DNA of 64,000 nucleotides, from assembly GCA_035645695.1 (NCBI GenBank), contig DASQMC010000022.1, positions 1 to 64,000 of the forward strand. The letters run 5' to 3'. The notes under the pieces are model-generated. The model was not told the DNA's origin. It did not search any database and saw only the letters and a list, made by a program, of their open reading frames with translations. Positions within the stretch are counted from its first letter, which is position 1. The number at the start of each line of letters is the position of its first letter. The stretch comes from JAIVJZ01 sp035645695. Lineage in GTDB: Bacteria > Acidobacteriota > Blastocatellia > Pyrinomonadales > Pyrinomonadaceae. Positions 31,754-39,470 of the stretch are shown piece after piece. The translations under genes and the position numbers were made by a program.

Positions 31754-33180
31754 TGCGGCGACCTATGAGGCGGAAACTCATCTACAGTCTGATCCTGCTC
31801 GCGCTTTTCTCTCTGGCGGCGCAGACGATCTTTGCCGGCGAAGAGGGGGGACAACACGCGGGAGGCGCGGCGCACGGCCTGAACCCGCTCGTGCTGATCG
31901 GCGTCGCGCTCGTCCTGCTGATCGCGAAACTCGGCGGCGAGGCGTTTGAACGCTTCGGGCAGCCCGCGGTGCTCGGCGAGTTGATCGGCGGGATGCTCGT
32001 CGGGAACCTCGTCCTGTTCGGCGTTACGACCGTCGAGCCGCTGAAGACCGACGTGGTGTTGGGCGCGCTCGCCGAGATCGGCGTCATCCTGTTGCTGTTC
32101 GAGGTGGGGCTGGAATCGAACCTCGGTGAAATGCTCGAAGTCGGCTGGTCGTCGCTGCTGGTCGCAATAGCGGGCGTCGTCGCGCCGTTCTTTCTCGGCT
32201 GGGGCGTGGCGGCTTATTTCATTCCCGGCGAAGCCATGCTCGCGCACATCTTCATCGGCGCGACGCTGTGCGCCACGTCGGTCGGCATCACGGCGCGCGT
32301 GTTGAAGGACATGGGCAAACTCAACACGCGCGTCGCGCGCATCGTGCTCGGCGCGGCCGTCATCGACGACGTGCTCGGCCTCATCATCCTCGCCGTCGTA
32401 CAGGGCGCGATTCAGGCGACCGCCGCGGGCACGTCGCTCTCGCTCGCAAGCGTCGGCGTCATCACGCTCAAGGCCGTCGGCTTCCTCGTCGGCGCACTTC
32501 TCATCGGCCGCCTCGTCGTGCCGCAACTCTTTCGCGGGGCGGGCAAGCTCGAAGGGCGCGGCGTGTTGCTCGCGCTCGCCGTCGCGCTCTGCTTCGTGCT
32601 GTCGTGGGCGGCGGCCGGGATCGGGCTGGCGGCCATCGTCGGCGCGTTCGCCGCCGGGTTGCTGCTGGAAGAGGCGCACATCGAGCGGATGCCCGGCCGC
32701 ACCAAACACGATCTGCACGAACTGCTCACGCCCCTGACGACGATCCTCGTGCCCGTCTTCTTCGTCCTGATGGGACTCAAAGTTGACCTCAGCGCCTTCG
32801 GACGCCTCGACATACTCGGTTTCGCGGCGGTGTTGACGGCCGTGGCGATCATCGGCAAGCAGGTCTGCTCGCTGGCGGTCTTAGACCGCGGCGTCAACCG
32901 ACTCGCCGTCGGCCTCGGCATGATCCCGCGCGGCGAAGTCGGCCTGATCTTCGCCGGGATCGGCGCGACGCTCATGCTCCCGAACGCAGCGGGCACGCCC
33001 GAACCCGTCATCAACAGCGCGACCTTCGCCGCCGTCATTATCATGGTCATCGTGACCACACTCGTCACCCCGCCCCTGCTCAAATGGTCGCTCGCGCGCG
33101 ACTCTTCCGCGCCCGGCGAAACTCTCCCGGACTTCGAGCGTGAGACGGCCGAAGAGGCCGCCGAACGCACGTCGCGTTAG
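31753..33180 (+). CDS. CPA2-family cation:proton antiporter (KefB/NapA-like)
   Basis: This 475-residue protein has a possible cleavable N-terminal signal (SLILLALFSLAAQTIFAG) and about 12-13 helices. It has motifs of the Na+/H+ exchanger domain: GELIGGMLVGN, LLFEVGLESNL, the ion-binding AAVIDDVLGLI (adjacent Asp pair, as in CPA2 proteins) and GMIPRGEVGLIFA. There is no C-terminal TrkA-N domain, so it is an ungated type. It should exchange Na+ or K+ for protons at the cytoplasmic membrane. It is coupled to the upstream unknown gene. Confidence 0.92.
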   Translation: MRRPMRRKLIYSLILLALFSLAAQTIFAGEEGGQHAGGAAHGLNPLVLIGVALVLLIAKLGGEAFERFGQPAVLGELIGGMLVGNLVLFGVTTVEPLKTDVVLGALAEIGVILLLFEVGLESNLGEMLEVGWSSLLVAIAGVVAPFFLGWGVAAYFIPGEAMLAHIFIGATLCATSVGITARVLKDMGKLNTRVARIVLGAAVIDDVLGLIILAVVQGAIQATAAGTSLSLASVGVITLKAVGFLVGALLIGRLVVPQLFRGAGKLEGRGVLLALAVALCFVLSWAAAGIGLAAIVGAFAAGLLLEEAHIERMPGRTKHDLHELLTPLTTILVPVFFVLMGLKVDLSAFGRLDILGFAAVLTAVAIIGKQVCSLAVLDRGVNRLAVGLGMIPRGEVGLIFAGIGATLMLPNAAGTPEPVINSATFAAVIIMVIVTTLVTPPLLKWSLARDSSAPGETLPDFERETAEEAAERTSR

Positions 33181-33273
33181 GGCGACGATTCAAAGCGAGT
33201 TTGAGTGTAGGCGGGCACACGCGCCACCGCAGACACACAGAGCACAGAGGGGGCACAGGGAAAAACTATTTAA

Positions 33274-33450
33274 AATTTCAGATTTGAGATCGTTAATTTC
33301 AGATTTGACGCTCGTCAATTTCAGATTTGAGATCGTCAATCTCAGATTTGAGATCATCATTTTCAGATTCAGATTTGATGATCGCCACTTTCAGATTTGA
33401 GGTCATCAATTTCAGATTTGAGATCGTCAATTTCAGATTTGATGCTCGTC
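33274..33450. repeat. Direct tandem array of CAGATTTGAGATCGT units
   Basis: About eight copies of a 20-24 base unit (TTTCAGATTTGAGATCGTCA and variants such as GACGCTCGTC and GAGGTCATCA) run in the same orientation between the convergent antiporter and argH genes. Copies are diverged and spacing varies, so it is not a CRISPR. The gap 33181-33273 before it holds only a short CACAGAGGGGGCACAGGG phrase. Confidence 0.85.
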
Positions 33451-33533
33451 TCTTGCTTTCCTCAGTGCATCCCCCGCGGCCTCCCTATCTGCGATGGTGA
33501 ACTCTTTTAGTCATACCAGACCTCAAAATCCCG

Positions 33534-34922
33534 TCAGTCGTCCAGAGACGCACGCGCCGCCGCCAACGCATCGCCCACGCGCGCGGGCGACGTGCCGCCC
33601 GCCTGCGACTTCGTGGCGAGCGTCTGTTCGAGCGAGAGCGCGTCGTACACGTCCGGTTCGACGAGCGGCGAGAGCGCGCGCATCTCTCCGAGCGCGAGCT
33701 CGTGTAGTTCGAGGCCGCGCCCGATTGCCACGAGCACGATGCGCCCGACCGCCTCGTGCGCCTCGCGAAACGGCACGCCCTTACGCGCGAGATAATCGGC
33801 GAGTTCGGTCGCATTCATGTAACCGCGCATCGCCGCCTCGCGCGCACGCGCTTCGCGCAGGCGAACGTTTCCGAGCACGGTCGTCATCACTTCAAGCGAA
33901 GCGCGCACCGTGTCGGCCGTGTCGAAGACCGCTTCCTTGTCCTCCTGCATGTCCTTGTTGTAGGCGAGCGGCAAGCCCTTGAGCAGCGTCAGCAGCGACA
34001 GCGTGTGGCCGAAGACGCGCGCCGATTTACCGCGCACGAGTTCGAGCGCGTCCGGGTTCTTCTTCTGCGGCATCAAACTCGAACCCGTCGAGACCGCATC
34101 GCCCAACTCAAGGAAGCCGAACTCCGTCGTCGCGTACACGATGATGTCCTCGGCGAGCCGGGACAGGTGAACCATGACGAGACTTGCCGCCGCCGCGAAC
34201 TCGACGCAGAAATCGCGGTCGCTCACCGCGTCCAGACTGTTGCGTGAAACCGCGTCGAAGCCGAGCGCGCGGGCCACCGCCGCGCGGTCGATTGCGTAAC
34301 TCGTCCCTGCGAGCGCGGCCGAACCGAGCGGCAAGACGTTTGTGCGCCGCCGTGCATCGGCGAGGCGTTCGCGGTCGCGCGCGAGCATCTCGAAATAGGC
34401 GAGACACCAGTGCGCCCACAACACCGGCTGCGCGCGTTGCAGGTGCGTGTAACCGGGGATTACTGCCTCGCGGTGCGCTTCGGCCAGCGCGAGCAACGCC
34501 AATTGCGTCGCACGCACTGACGCACCGAGGGCGTCGATCTCATCGCGCAACCAGAGCCGCAAGGCTGTCGCCACCTGATCGTTGCGGCTGCGCCCCGCGT
34601 GGAGTTTGCGTCCCGCGTCGCCGACGAGCGCGACGAGCCGCGCCTCGATGAAGGAATGAACGTCTTCCGCCGCCTCGTCCTCGAAAAAGCCGCTCTCCCG
34701 TTCGCTTCGCGCGAGCAGCGTTTCCAGCCCCGTCCTGATTTGTTCGGCTTCGTCTCCGGTCAGCGCTCCCGCCGCGCGCAACCCTTCGGCGTGGGCTAGG
34801 CTTCCGCGCACGTCCGCCGCGAACAGCCTGCGGTCGAAATCGAACGAACGGTTGTAGGCCGCGAAGCCCGCATCCGGCCGCCCCGTGAATCGTCCGCCCC
34901 ATAAATTTTTCTCGTCGCTCAT
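33534..34922 (-). CDS. argH: Argininosuccinate lyase
   Basis: This 462-residue protein from ATG 34920-34922 begins MSDEKNLWGGRFTG, the standard ArgH N-terminus. It has KLHAGRSRNDQVAT, PGYTHLQRAQPV and the fumarase-superfamily signature GSSLMPQKKNPD. It cleaves argininosuccinate to arginine and fumarate, the last step of arginine synthesis. A longer open frame upstream (to 35126) is an artefact reading through a DUF1272 relic. It is transcribed away from argR and the rest of the arg cluster, and the shared intergenic region holds a palindromic operator candidate. Confidence 0.95.
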   Translation of the reverse strand: MSDEKNLWGGRFTGRPDAGFAAYNRSFDFDRRLFAADVRGSLAHAEGLRAAGALTGDEAEQIRTGLETLLARSERESGFFEDEAAEDVHSFIEARLVALVGDAGRKLHAGRSRNDQVATALRLWLRDEIDALGASVRATQLALLALAEAHREAVIPGYTHLQRAQPVLWAHWCLAYFEMLARDRERLADARRRTNVLPLGSAALAGTSYAIDRAAVARALGFDAVSRNSLDAVSDRDFCVEFAAAASLVMVHLSRLAEDIIVYATTEFGFLELGDAVSTGSSLMPQKKNPDALELVRGKSARVFGHTLSLLTLLKGLPLAYNKDMQEDKEAVFDTADTVRASLEVMTTVLGNVRLREARAREAAMRGYMNATELADYLARKGVPFREAHEAVGRIVLVAIGRGLELHELALGEMRALSPLVEPDVYDALSLEQTLATKSQAGGTSPARVGDALAAARASLDD

Positions 34923-34969
34923 CTTCACCTCGGAAGTTGTAATTTGTGAACCGCACAGGCGGCGCGTCG

Positions 34970-35139
34970 CTAACGGCCGGACTTCCGGCGCGGCCTGCGC
35001 ACGGGTTCGCCGCCGCGGTCGGGGCACAGGTGCGCCATCGCCTCTGCATAGCACCCGCGAGAGTGCATTCAAAGGCGCAGATGTAAGCCTCGTCTTCAGC
35101 TCCGAGCGAGCCGCCGCATTTTTCACATTCGCCCTTCAT
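34970..35139 (-). pseudogene. Frameshifted DUF1272-type zinc-ribbon gene
   Basis: From ATG 35137-35139 one frame reads MKGECEKCGGSLGAEDEAYICAFECT split over the motif, the typical DUF1272 start (CExCG...YICxxECT). The frame then drifts. One base shift later another frame reads AMAHLCPDRGGEPVRRP and ends KSGR-stop at 34970-34972, matching the family ending CPNCGGELVRRP. A small deletion (1 or 4 bases) near 35065-35075, where the FCxxC pair should be, therefore breaks the gene, and the second-pair Cys is Arg. A sequencing error is possible, but two lost cysteines argue for decay. It lies just upstream of argH on the same strand. Confidence 0.6.
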
Positions 35140-35206
35140 TTCAAGCGCCGTCTCATTTACGCCATGACTCCACGTTTCAGTTCCCGCGAAAGTTGTACTA
35201 GCGCGT

Positions 35207-35235
35207 TTGATTTAATGCAACTATGATGCTATTTT
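35207..35235 (+). promoter_or_regulatory. Possible promoter of argR
   Basis: TTGATT (35207-35212), a 17-base spacer and TATTTT (35230-35235) lie immediately before the palindromic operator candidate and about 45 bases before the argR start. Confidence 0.4.
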
Positions 35236-35238
35236 ATT

Positions 35239-35276
35239 CATCTATGCACAGGTTATGCAAATCTTTTGCATAGATG
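35239..35276. promoter_or_regulatory. Candidate ArgR operator (overlapping dyads)
   Basis: Two nested inverted repeats are seen: TATGCAAA-TCT-TTTGCATA (35254-35272) and CATCTATGCA (35239-35248) with TGCATAGATG (35267-35276). AT-rich TATGCA half-sites of about 18 bp fit the style of ARG boxes. The site overlaps the argR leader up to its ribosome-binding site and lies between divergent argH and argR, so autoregulation and control of both directions is expected. Confidence 0.6.
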
Positions 35277-35282
35277 AGGAAA

Positions 35283-35699
35283 ATGGATAAGGAAAAGCGG
35301 CAACAGAAATTGTTGAATTTGATTCGCGCCAGGCCCGTCAGCACGCAGGGCGAACTGGCGTCGCACCTCGAACGCGCGGGGTATGCGGCCACGCAGTCGA
35401 GCATCTCGCGCGACCTGGAGGAGCTAGGGATCGTCAAACGGCGCGGGCGTTACGTTGTGCCGCAGGCAGCGGACAAAGCGGCGGCGCGCGGCCTCCTGAG
35501 TTTGGACGTGGCGGGCGACGCGCTCGTCATCGCGCGATGCGAGCCGGGATTGGCGTCGGCGGTGGCGGTGGAGATTGACGGCGCGGCGATCAAAGAGATC
35601 GTCGGGACGCTGGCGGGCGAAGACACGATCTTCGTCGCCGTGGCAGAGCGCAAGGCACAACGCCCGGTGATTAAGAAAATCTGGGAACTATTCGGATGA
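35283..35699 (+). CDS. argR: Arginine repressor ArgR
   Basis: This 138-residue protein from ATG 35283 has GAGG at 35276-35279 upstream (an ATG at 35274 would add three residues). The N-terminal winged helix has QGELASHLERAGYAATQSSISR, the usual ArgR DNA-reading segment. The C-terminal oligomerisation and arginine-binding domain ends with EIVGTLAGEDTIFVAV. Hexameric ArgR with arginine represses arg genes. Its place as first gene of the arg cluster, next to a palindrome, supports autoregulation. Confidence 0.94.
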   Translation: MDKEKRQQKLLNLIRARPVSTQGELASHLERAGYAATQSSISRDLEELGIVKRRGRYVVPQAADKAAARGLLSLDVAGDALVIARCEPGLASAVAVEIDGAAIKEIVGTLAGEDTIFVAVAERKAQRPVIKKIWELFG

Positions 35700-35703
35700 C
35701 GGC

Positions 35704-35770
35704 GGGTTTCAAGTTAAAGAACTCAAAGAGCCTCAGTCCTGAAACTTGAAACCTGAAACTTGAAACCTAT
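35704..35770. repeat. TTTCAAG-family palindromic microrepeat
   Basis: GGGTTTCAAGTT on the left and a CCTGAAACTTGAAACCTGAAACTTGAAACC array on the right enclose a loop AAAGAACTCAAAGAGCCTCAGT. The loop resembles those at 39414-39438 and 61671-61693. It lies between argR and argG. Confidence 0.8.
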
Positions 35771-35785
35771 TTTGAGGGGTGAGGC

Positions 35786-36988
35786 GTGACGGAGAAGATT
35801 AAAAAAGTTGTGCTGGCTTATTCGGGCGGATTGGATACGTCCGTGATGTTGCACTGGCTCAAGGAGCGTTACGGGTGCGAGGTCGTCTGCTATTGCGCGG
35901 ACGTGGGGCAGGGCGAGGAACTCGAAGGGCTGGATGAGAAGGCGCGGGCGACGGGCGCGTCGAAACTCTACGTGGAAGATTTGCGGCAGGAGTTCGTGAG
36001 CGAATACGTGTGGGCGGCGGTCAAGGCCAACGCGGTTTACGAAGGCGTCTACCTGCTCGGCACATCTCTGGCGCGACCCGTCATCGCGAAGCGGCAGATC
36101 GAGATCGCGCGGCTGGAGGGCGCGGACGCGGTCGCCCACGGCGCGACGGGCAAGGGCAATGATCAGGTGCGTTTCGAGTTGACCTACTACGCGCTCGAAC
36201 CCGACATCAAGGTCGTCGCTCCGTGGCGCGAGTGGGAGTTTAAAGGCCGCAGCGACCTGATCGCATACGCCGAGCAGCATCGCATCCCCGTGACGGCGAC
36301 ACACGCGAAACCTTATTCGACCGACCGCAACCTGATGCACGTCTCCTACGAGGGCGGCATTCTCGAAGACCCCTGGGCGGAACCGCCGGCCGACATTTTT
36401 CAGATGACGAAAGCGCCGGAAGATGCGCGCGCCGAAGCGGAGTATGTGGTGGTCGGATTCGACGGGGGCGTGCCGGTGAGCGTGAACGGCGAGCGGTTGG
36501 GCGCGGTCGCGCTGCTCGAAGAGTTGAACCGCATCGGCGGCGCGCACGGCATCGGACGCGTCGATCTGGTCGAGAACCGGTTCGTCGGGATGAAGTCGCG
36601 CGGCGTCTACGAGACGCCGGGCGTGACGATTCTGCAAGCGGCGCACCGTGCGCTGGAATCGATCACGATGGACAGGGAAGTCTTGAGGATGCGCGACGCC
36701 TTGAGTTTGAAGTTTGCGGAGAGCGTCTATTACGGTTTCTGGTTTGCGCCGGAGACGGAGTTAATGCGGCGCACCATCGACGAGACGCAGAAGGACGTGA
36801 CCGGCGAGGTGCGTCTCAAACTTTATCGCGGCAACGCCATCGTCGCGGGACGACGCGCGCCGCGCTCGCTCTACAACGAACGGCTCGCGACCTTCGAGGC
36901 CGACACCGTCTACAACCAGCGCGATGCGGAGGGCTTCATCAAACTCAACGCCTTGCGCCTGCGCTCGCTCGCACAAATCAATAAGTAA
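35786..36988 (+). CDS. argG: Argininosuccinate synthase
   Basis: This 400-residue protein has the ATP-binding LAYSGGLDTSVM, CADVGQGEEL, GTSLARPVIAK, HGATGKGNDQVRFE and DRNLMHVSYEGG, all diagnostic of ArgG. It condenses citrulline with aspartate using ATP. The start is GTG 35786 with GAGGGGTGAGG immediately upstream. It lies between two microrepeat elements and is probably in one operon with argR and the downstream arg genes. Confidence 0.96.
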   Translation: MTEKIKKVVLAYSGGLDTSVMLHWLKERYGCEVVCYCADVGQGEELEGLDEKARATGASKLYVEDLRQEFVSEYVWAAVKANAVYEGVYLLGTSLARPVIAKRQIEIARLEGADAVAHGATGKGNDQVRFELTYYALEPDIKVVAPWREWEFKGRSDLIAYAEQHRIPVTATHAKPYSTDRNLMHVSYEGGILEDPWAEPPADIFQMTKAPEDARAEAEYVVVGFDGGVPVSVNGERLGAVALLEELNRIGGAHGIGRVDLVENRFVGMKSRGVYETPGVTILQAAHRALESITMDREVLRMRDALSLKFAESVYYGFWFAPETELMRRTIDETQKDVTGEVRLKLYRGNAIVAGRRAPRSLYNERLATFEADTVYNQRDAEGFIKLNALRLRSLAQINK

Positions 36989-37002
36989 TGCGGAATTGAA
37001 AG

Positions 37003-37065
37003 AGATTGATTCATTGATTCATCGGTTCATTGATTCAATGAAGAAATGAAGAAATGAATCAATCT
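37003..37065. repeat. ATTGATTC-family palindromic microrepeat
   Basis: Arms AGATTGATTCAT (37003-37014) and complement (37054-37065) enclose degenerate ATTGATTC, ATCGGTTC and ATGAAGAA units. It lies between argG and the P-loop gene. Confidence 0.85.
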
Positions 37066-37081
37066 TTGAAAGGATGGGGGC

Positions 37082-38212
37082 ATGACGAACATCGCGAAGG
37101 AAATCGGGGGCGTGGAGGTGATGGTGGTCGAGGTTGACAAGATCGGGTCGGCCACTTCGCCGCTCGATTTGTCGAAGACGCTGGCTGTCGTCGCCGAGCG
37201 TGCGCGCGTGCGCGCGGGCGATGTGGTCGTCGTGCGCGCGCTCACGGAGAGCGCGACGTATAACCAGTTGGAACTCGTGACGGGGCGGCTGGCGAAGATC
37301 AATCAGGGCGACGTGCTCGCGGGCGTCGTCGGCAGTCGCCGCGCGTTGAAGGGTTTCGTGGGCGATGTGCCGGAGACGGTGGCGGCGGGCGACGAGTTGC
37401 ACCTGCTGAACATGGGCGGCGTCATCGGTCTCTGCACGGGACACCATTCGAGTTTGAGCGATGCGATCCGCGTGGAGGTCGTCGGTCTCGTGTACGACGA
37501 GGCGGAGCGGGTGCGGAACATCGCTGACGCCGCGCTGCCTTTGCGTGAACGCCTGGGGACGAGCGCGCCGCTCGTCGTCATCGCGGGCGTGTGCATGAAC
37601 AGCGGGAAGACTTACGCGGCGACGGAGTTGATTCGACAGGCGACCGCCGCCGGGATGCGCGTGGCGGCGGGCAAACTGTCGGGCGTCGCGTGTCTGCGCG
37701 ACACGCTGAACATGGCCGACCACGGAGCGGTCGAAACGGCGAGCTTTCTCGATTGCGGGCTGCCTTCGACGGTGGGCGTGGGCGACCTCGCGCCCGTGGC
37801 GAAGGCCATCATCGCGAAGTTGAACGAGAGCGCGCCCGACCTGATCGTGATCGAACTCGGCGACGGCATCCTCGGCGGCTACTCGGTCGAGTCAATCTTC
37901 GACGATGCGGAGTTGCGCGGTGCGATGGCGGCGTTAATTTATTGCGCGTCGGATTACGTGGGCGCGTGGGGCGGCATCGAGTTGCTCGGGCGTCGCGGTT
38001 TGACGGTTGACCTCGTGGCCGGGTCGGTGACGGACTCGCAGATGGGCGAGGATTACATCGAGAGCGAGTTCGACGTGGCGGCGGGCAACGCGCGCCGCGA
38101 CGGAGCGCGCATGTTCGCGATTATCAAAGATAAGGTTTCAGTTTTCAGTTTTCAGTTTTCAGGGTCGCCCGGCGAGGCTGCGGTTGAGGAGCCTGTGTTG
38201 GTCGAGGCGTGA
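37082..38212 (+). CDS. P-loop NTPase-like protein of the arginine operon, function unknown
   Basis: This 376-residue protein has a beta-rich N-terminal domain (about 1-160, with DVLAGVVGSRRALKGFVGD and GLCTGHHSSLSDA). A nucleotide-binding domain starting VVIAGVCMNSGKTYAATEL (Walker A-like GxxxNSGKT, about residues 163-180) follows, with an acidic strand DLIVIELGDGILGGYS that could be Walker B. It resembles deviant P-loop proteins of the DUF1611/MobB/CobB type, but no family is assigned. It sits between argG and argC, so a role tied to arginine metabolism is likely. The last about 25 residues, from KVSVFSFQFSG, are encoded by a TTTTCAG microrepeat and a non-homologous tail. Confidence 0.72.
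   Translation: MTNIAKEIGGVEVMVVEVDKIGSATSPLDLSKTLAVVAERARVRAGDVVVVRALTESATYNQLELVTGRLAKINQGDVLAGVVGSRRALKGFVGDVPETVAAGDELHLLNMGGVIGLCTGHHSSLSDAIRVEVVGLVYDEAERVRNIADAALPLRERLGTSAPLVVIAGVCMNSGKTYAATELIRQATAAGMRVAAGKLSGVACLRDTLNMADHGAVETASFLDCGLPSTVGVGDLAPVAKAIIAKLNESAPDLIVIELGDGILGGYSVESIFDDAELRGAMAALIYCASDYVGAWGGIELLGRRGLTVDLVAGSVTDSQMGEDYIESEFDVAAGNARRDGARMFAIIKDKVSVFSFQFSGSPGEAAVEEPVLVEA
38135..38162. repeat. GTTTTCA heptamer array inside a coding 3' end
   Basis: GGTTTCAGTTTTCAGTTTTC then AGTTTTCAG runs in tandem (period 7) within the P-loop gene and is translated as VSVFSFQFS. It resembles the TTTCAAG/TTTCAGG repeat family found between genes. Confidence 0.85.
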
Positions 38213-38254
38213 AGCGGGAAAAGTGAAACGGGTAGCTTGTATCTTTAACCTGTT

Positions 38255-38349
38255 CCGGAATTTGAAATCTGGAATTTGAAAAATCAGAATTTGAAATCTG
38301 GCATTTGGAATTTGAAATCTGGCATTTGAAATCTGGAATCTGAAACCTG
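38255..38349. repeat. AATTTGAAATCTGG direct repeat array
   Basis: About six degenerate copies of (GG)AATTTGAAATCT(GGC) fill the gap between the P-loop gene and argC. They run right up to the argC ATG at 38350, leaving no Shine-Dalgarno sequence for argC. Confidence 0.85.
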
Positions 38350-39378
38350 ATGAAACTTCGGATCGGCATCTTTGGCGGATCGGGCTACGGCGGGGCGGAA
38401 TTGCTGCGCATTCTGCTGGCGCGCGCGGATGTCGAGGTGGCGTTCGTGACGGCGAACGAAGGGGCGGGGAAAGCGGTCGGCGAGGTGCATCGCAATCTCT
38501 ACGGTTTGACCGAATTGCGTTTCATTGCCGCGCCGGTCGAGTTGGAGAGCTTGCCGGAGGTGGATTGCGTGTTTCTGGCGTTGCCGCACGGGCAGGCTTT
38601 GGAGATCGCGCCGCGCCTGCCGTCGAGCGTGCGCGTGATTGACTTGTCGGGTGATTTTCGGCTGGACGACGCGGCGGAATTTTTGGAGCACTACGGGCGC
38701 GAGCATACGGCGACGGCGTTGCAAAGCGAGTTCGTCTATGGTTTGACGGAGACGAACCGGGAGGCGATCAAAGGCGCGCGTCTCGTCAGCAATCCCGGCT
38801 GCTTCGCGACGGCGACGCTGCTCGGCCTTGCGCCGCTCGTCGCTACGGGGCAACTCGATGGGCGCGTCATCGTGGATGCGAAGACGGGTTCTTCGGGGTC
38901 GGGCGTTAAGGCGGCGGCCAACACGCACCACCCGCAGCGCATGAACTCGTTTTACGCCTACAAGCCCTTCACGCACCAGCACGTGCCGGAGATCGAACAG
39001 GAACTAAGGCGCGTCGGCGGGTGGGAGAGCGAACTCGTCTTCATGACACACTCGCTGCCCGTCGCGCGCGGCATCTTCGCCTCGATCTACGTCGAGACGA
39101 CGAAGGCTTTAACGGTTGCCGATGTGCGCGCGTTATACGAAGACTTTTATCGCGGGAGTTTCTTCGTGCGCGTGGTCGAAGGCTCGCCCGACATCAACTG
39201 GGTGAAGACGACCAACTTTTGCGATCTGGGTTTTGCCGTGCGCGGGCGTGCGCTCGTCGTCTTCTCGGCCATAGACAATCTCGTCAAAGGCGCGGCGGGT
39301 CAGGCCGTGCAGAACATGAACCTGATGTTCGGGCTGGACGAACGTGCGGGGCTGATGTTGCTCGGCAGCAACCCTTAA
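38350..39378 (+). CDS. argC: N-acetyl-gamma-glutamyl-phosphate reductase
   Basis: This 342-residue protein opens KLRIGIFGGSGYGGAELLR (NADP-binding GxxGxxG). It has the catalytic VSNPGCFATA (Cys151) and HHPQRMNSFYAY and HVPEIEQEL further on. It reduces the acylglutamyl phosphate to the semialdehyde. The ATG directly abuts a microrepeat array and has no ribosome-binding site, so translation may depend on coupling or leaderless-type initiation. Confidence 0.96.
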   Translation: MKLRIGIFGGSGYGGAELLRILLARADVEVAFVTANEGAGKAVGEVHRNLYGLTELRFIAAPVELESLPEVDCVFLALPHGQALEIAPRLPSSVRVIDLSGDFRLDDAAEFLEHYGREHTATALQSEFVYGLTETNREAIKGARLVSNPGCFATATLLGLAPLVATGQLDGRVIVDAKTGSSGSGVKAAANTHHPQRMNSFYAYKPFTHQHVPEIEQELRRVGGWESELVFMTHSLPVARGIFASIYVETTKALTVADVRALYEDFYRGSFFVRVVEGSPDINWVKTTNFCDLGFAVRGRALVVFSAIDNLVKGAAGQAVQNMNLMFGLDERAGLMLLGSNP

Positions 39379-39387
39379 AAAGGTTTC

Positions 39388-39464
39388 AAGTTTCAAGTTT
39401 CAGGTTTCAAGTTAAAGAGCCTCAAACTTCAGACCTGAAACTTGAAACCTGAAACTTGAAACTT
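39388..39464. repeat. TTTCAAG-family palindromic microrepeat
   Basis: Perfect 26-base arms (39388-39413 and 39439-39464) of TTTCAAG/TTTCAGG heptamers enclose a 25-base loop AAAGAGCCTCAAACTTCAGACCTGA. The element fills the argC-argD gap and stops six bases before the argD ATG, again leaving no Shine-Dalgarno. Confidence 0.92.
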
Positions 39465-39470
39465 ATACCG

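Noticed and set aside
33274..33450. Repeat array considered as a CRISPR
   Set aside because: Units are diverged, spacing is irregular, there are no unique equal-length spacers and no cas genes are nearby.
34923..35126. 68-residue N-terminal extension of ArgH
   Set aside because: It is an alternative frame over the DUF1272 relic; ArgH proteins normally begin at MSDEKNLWGGRF.
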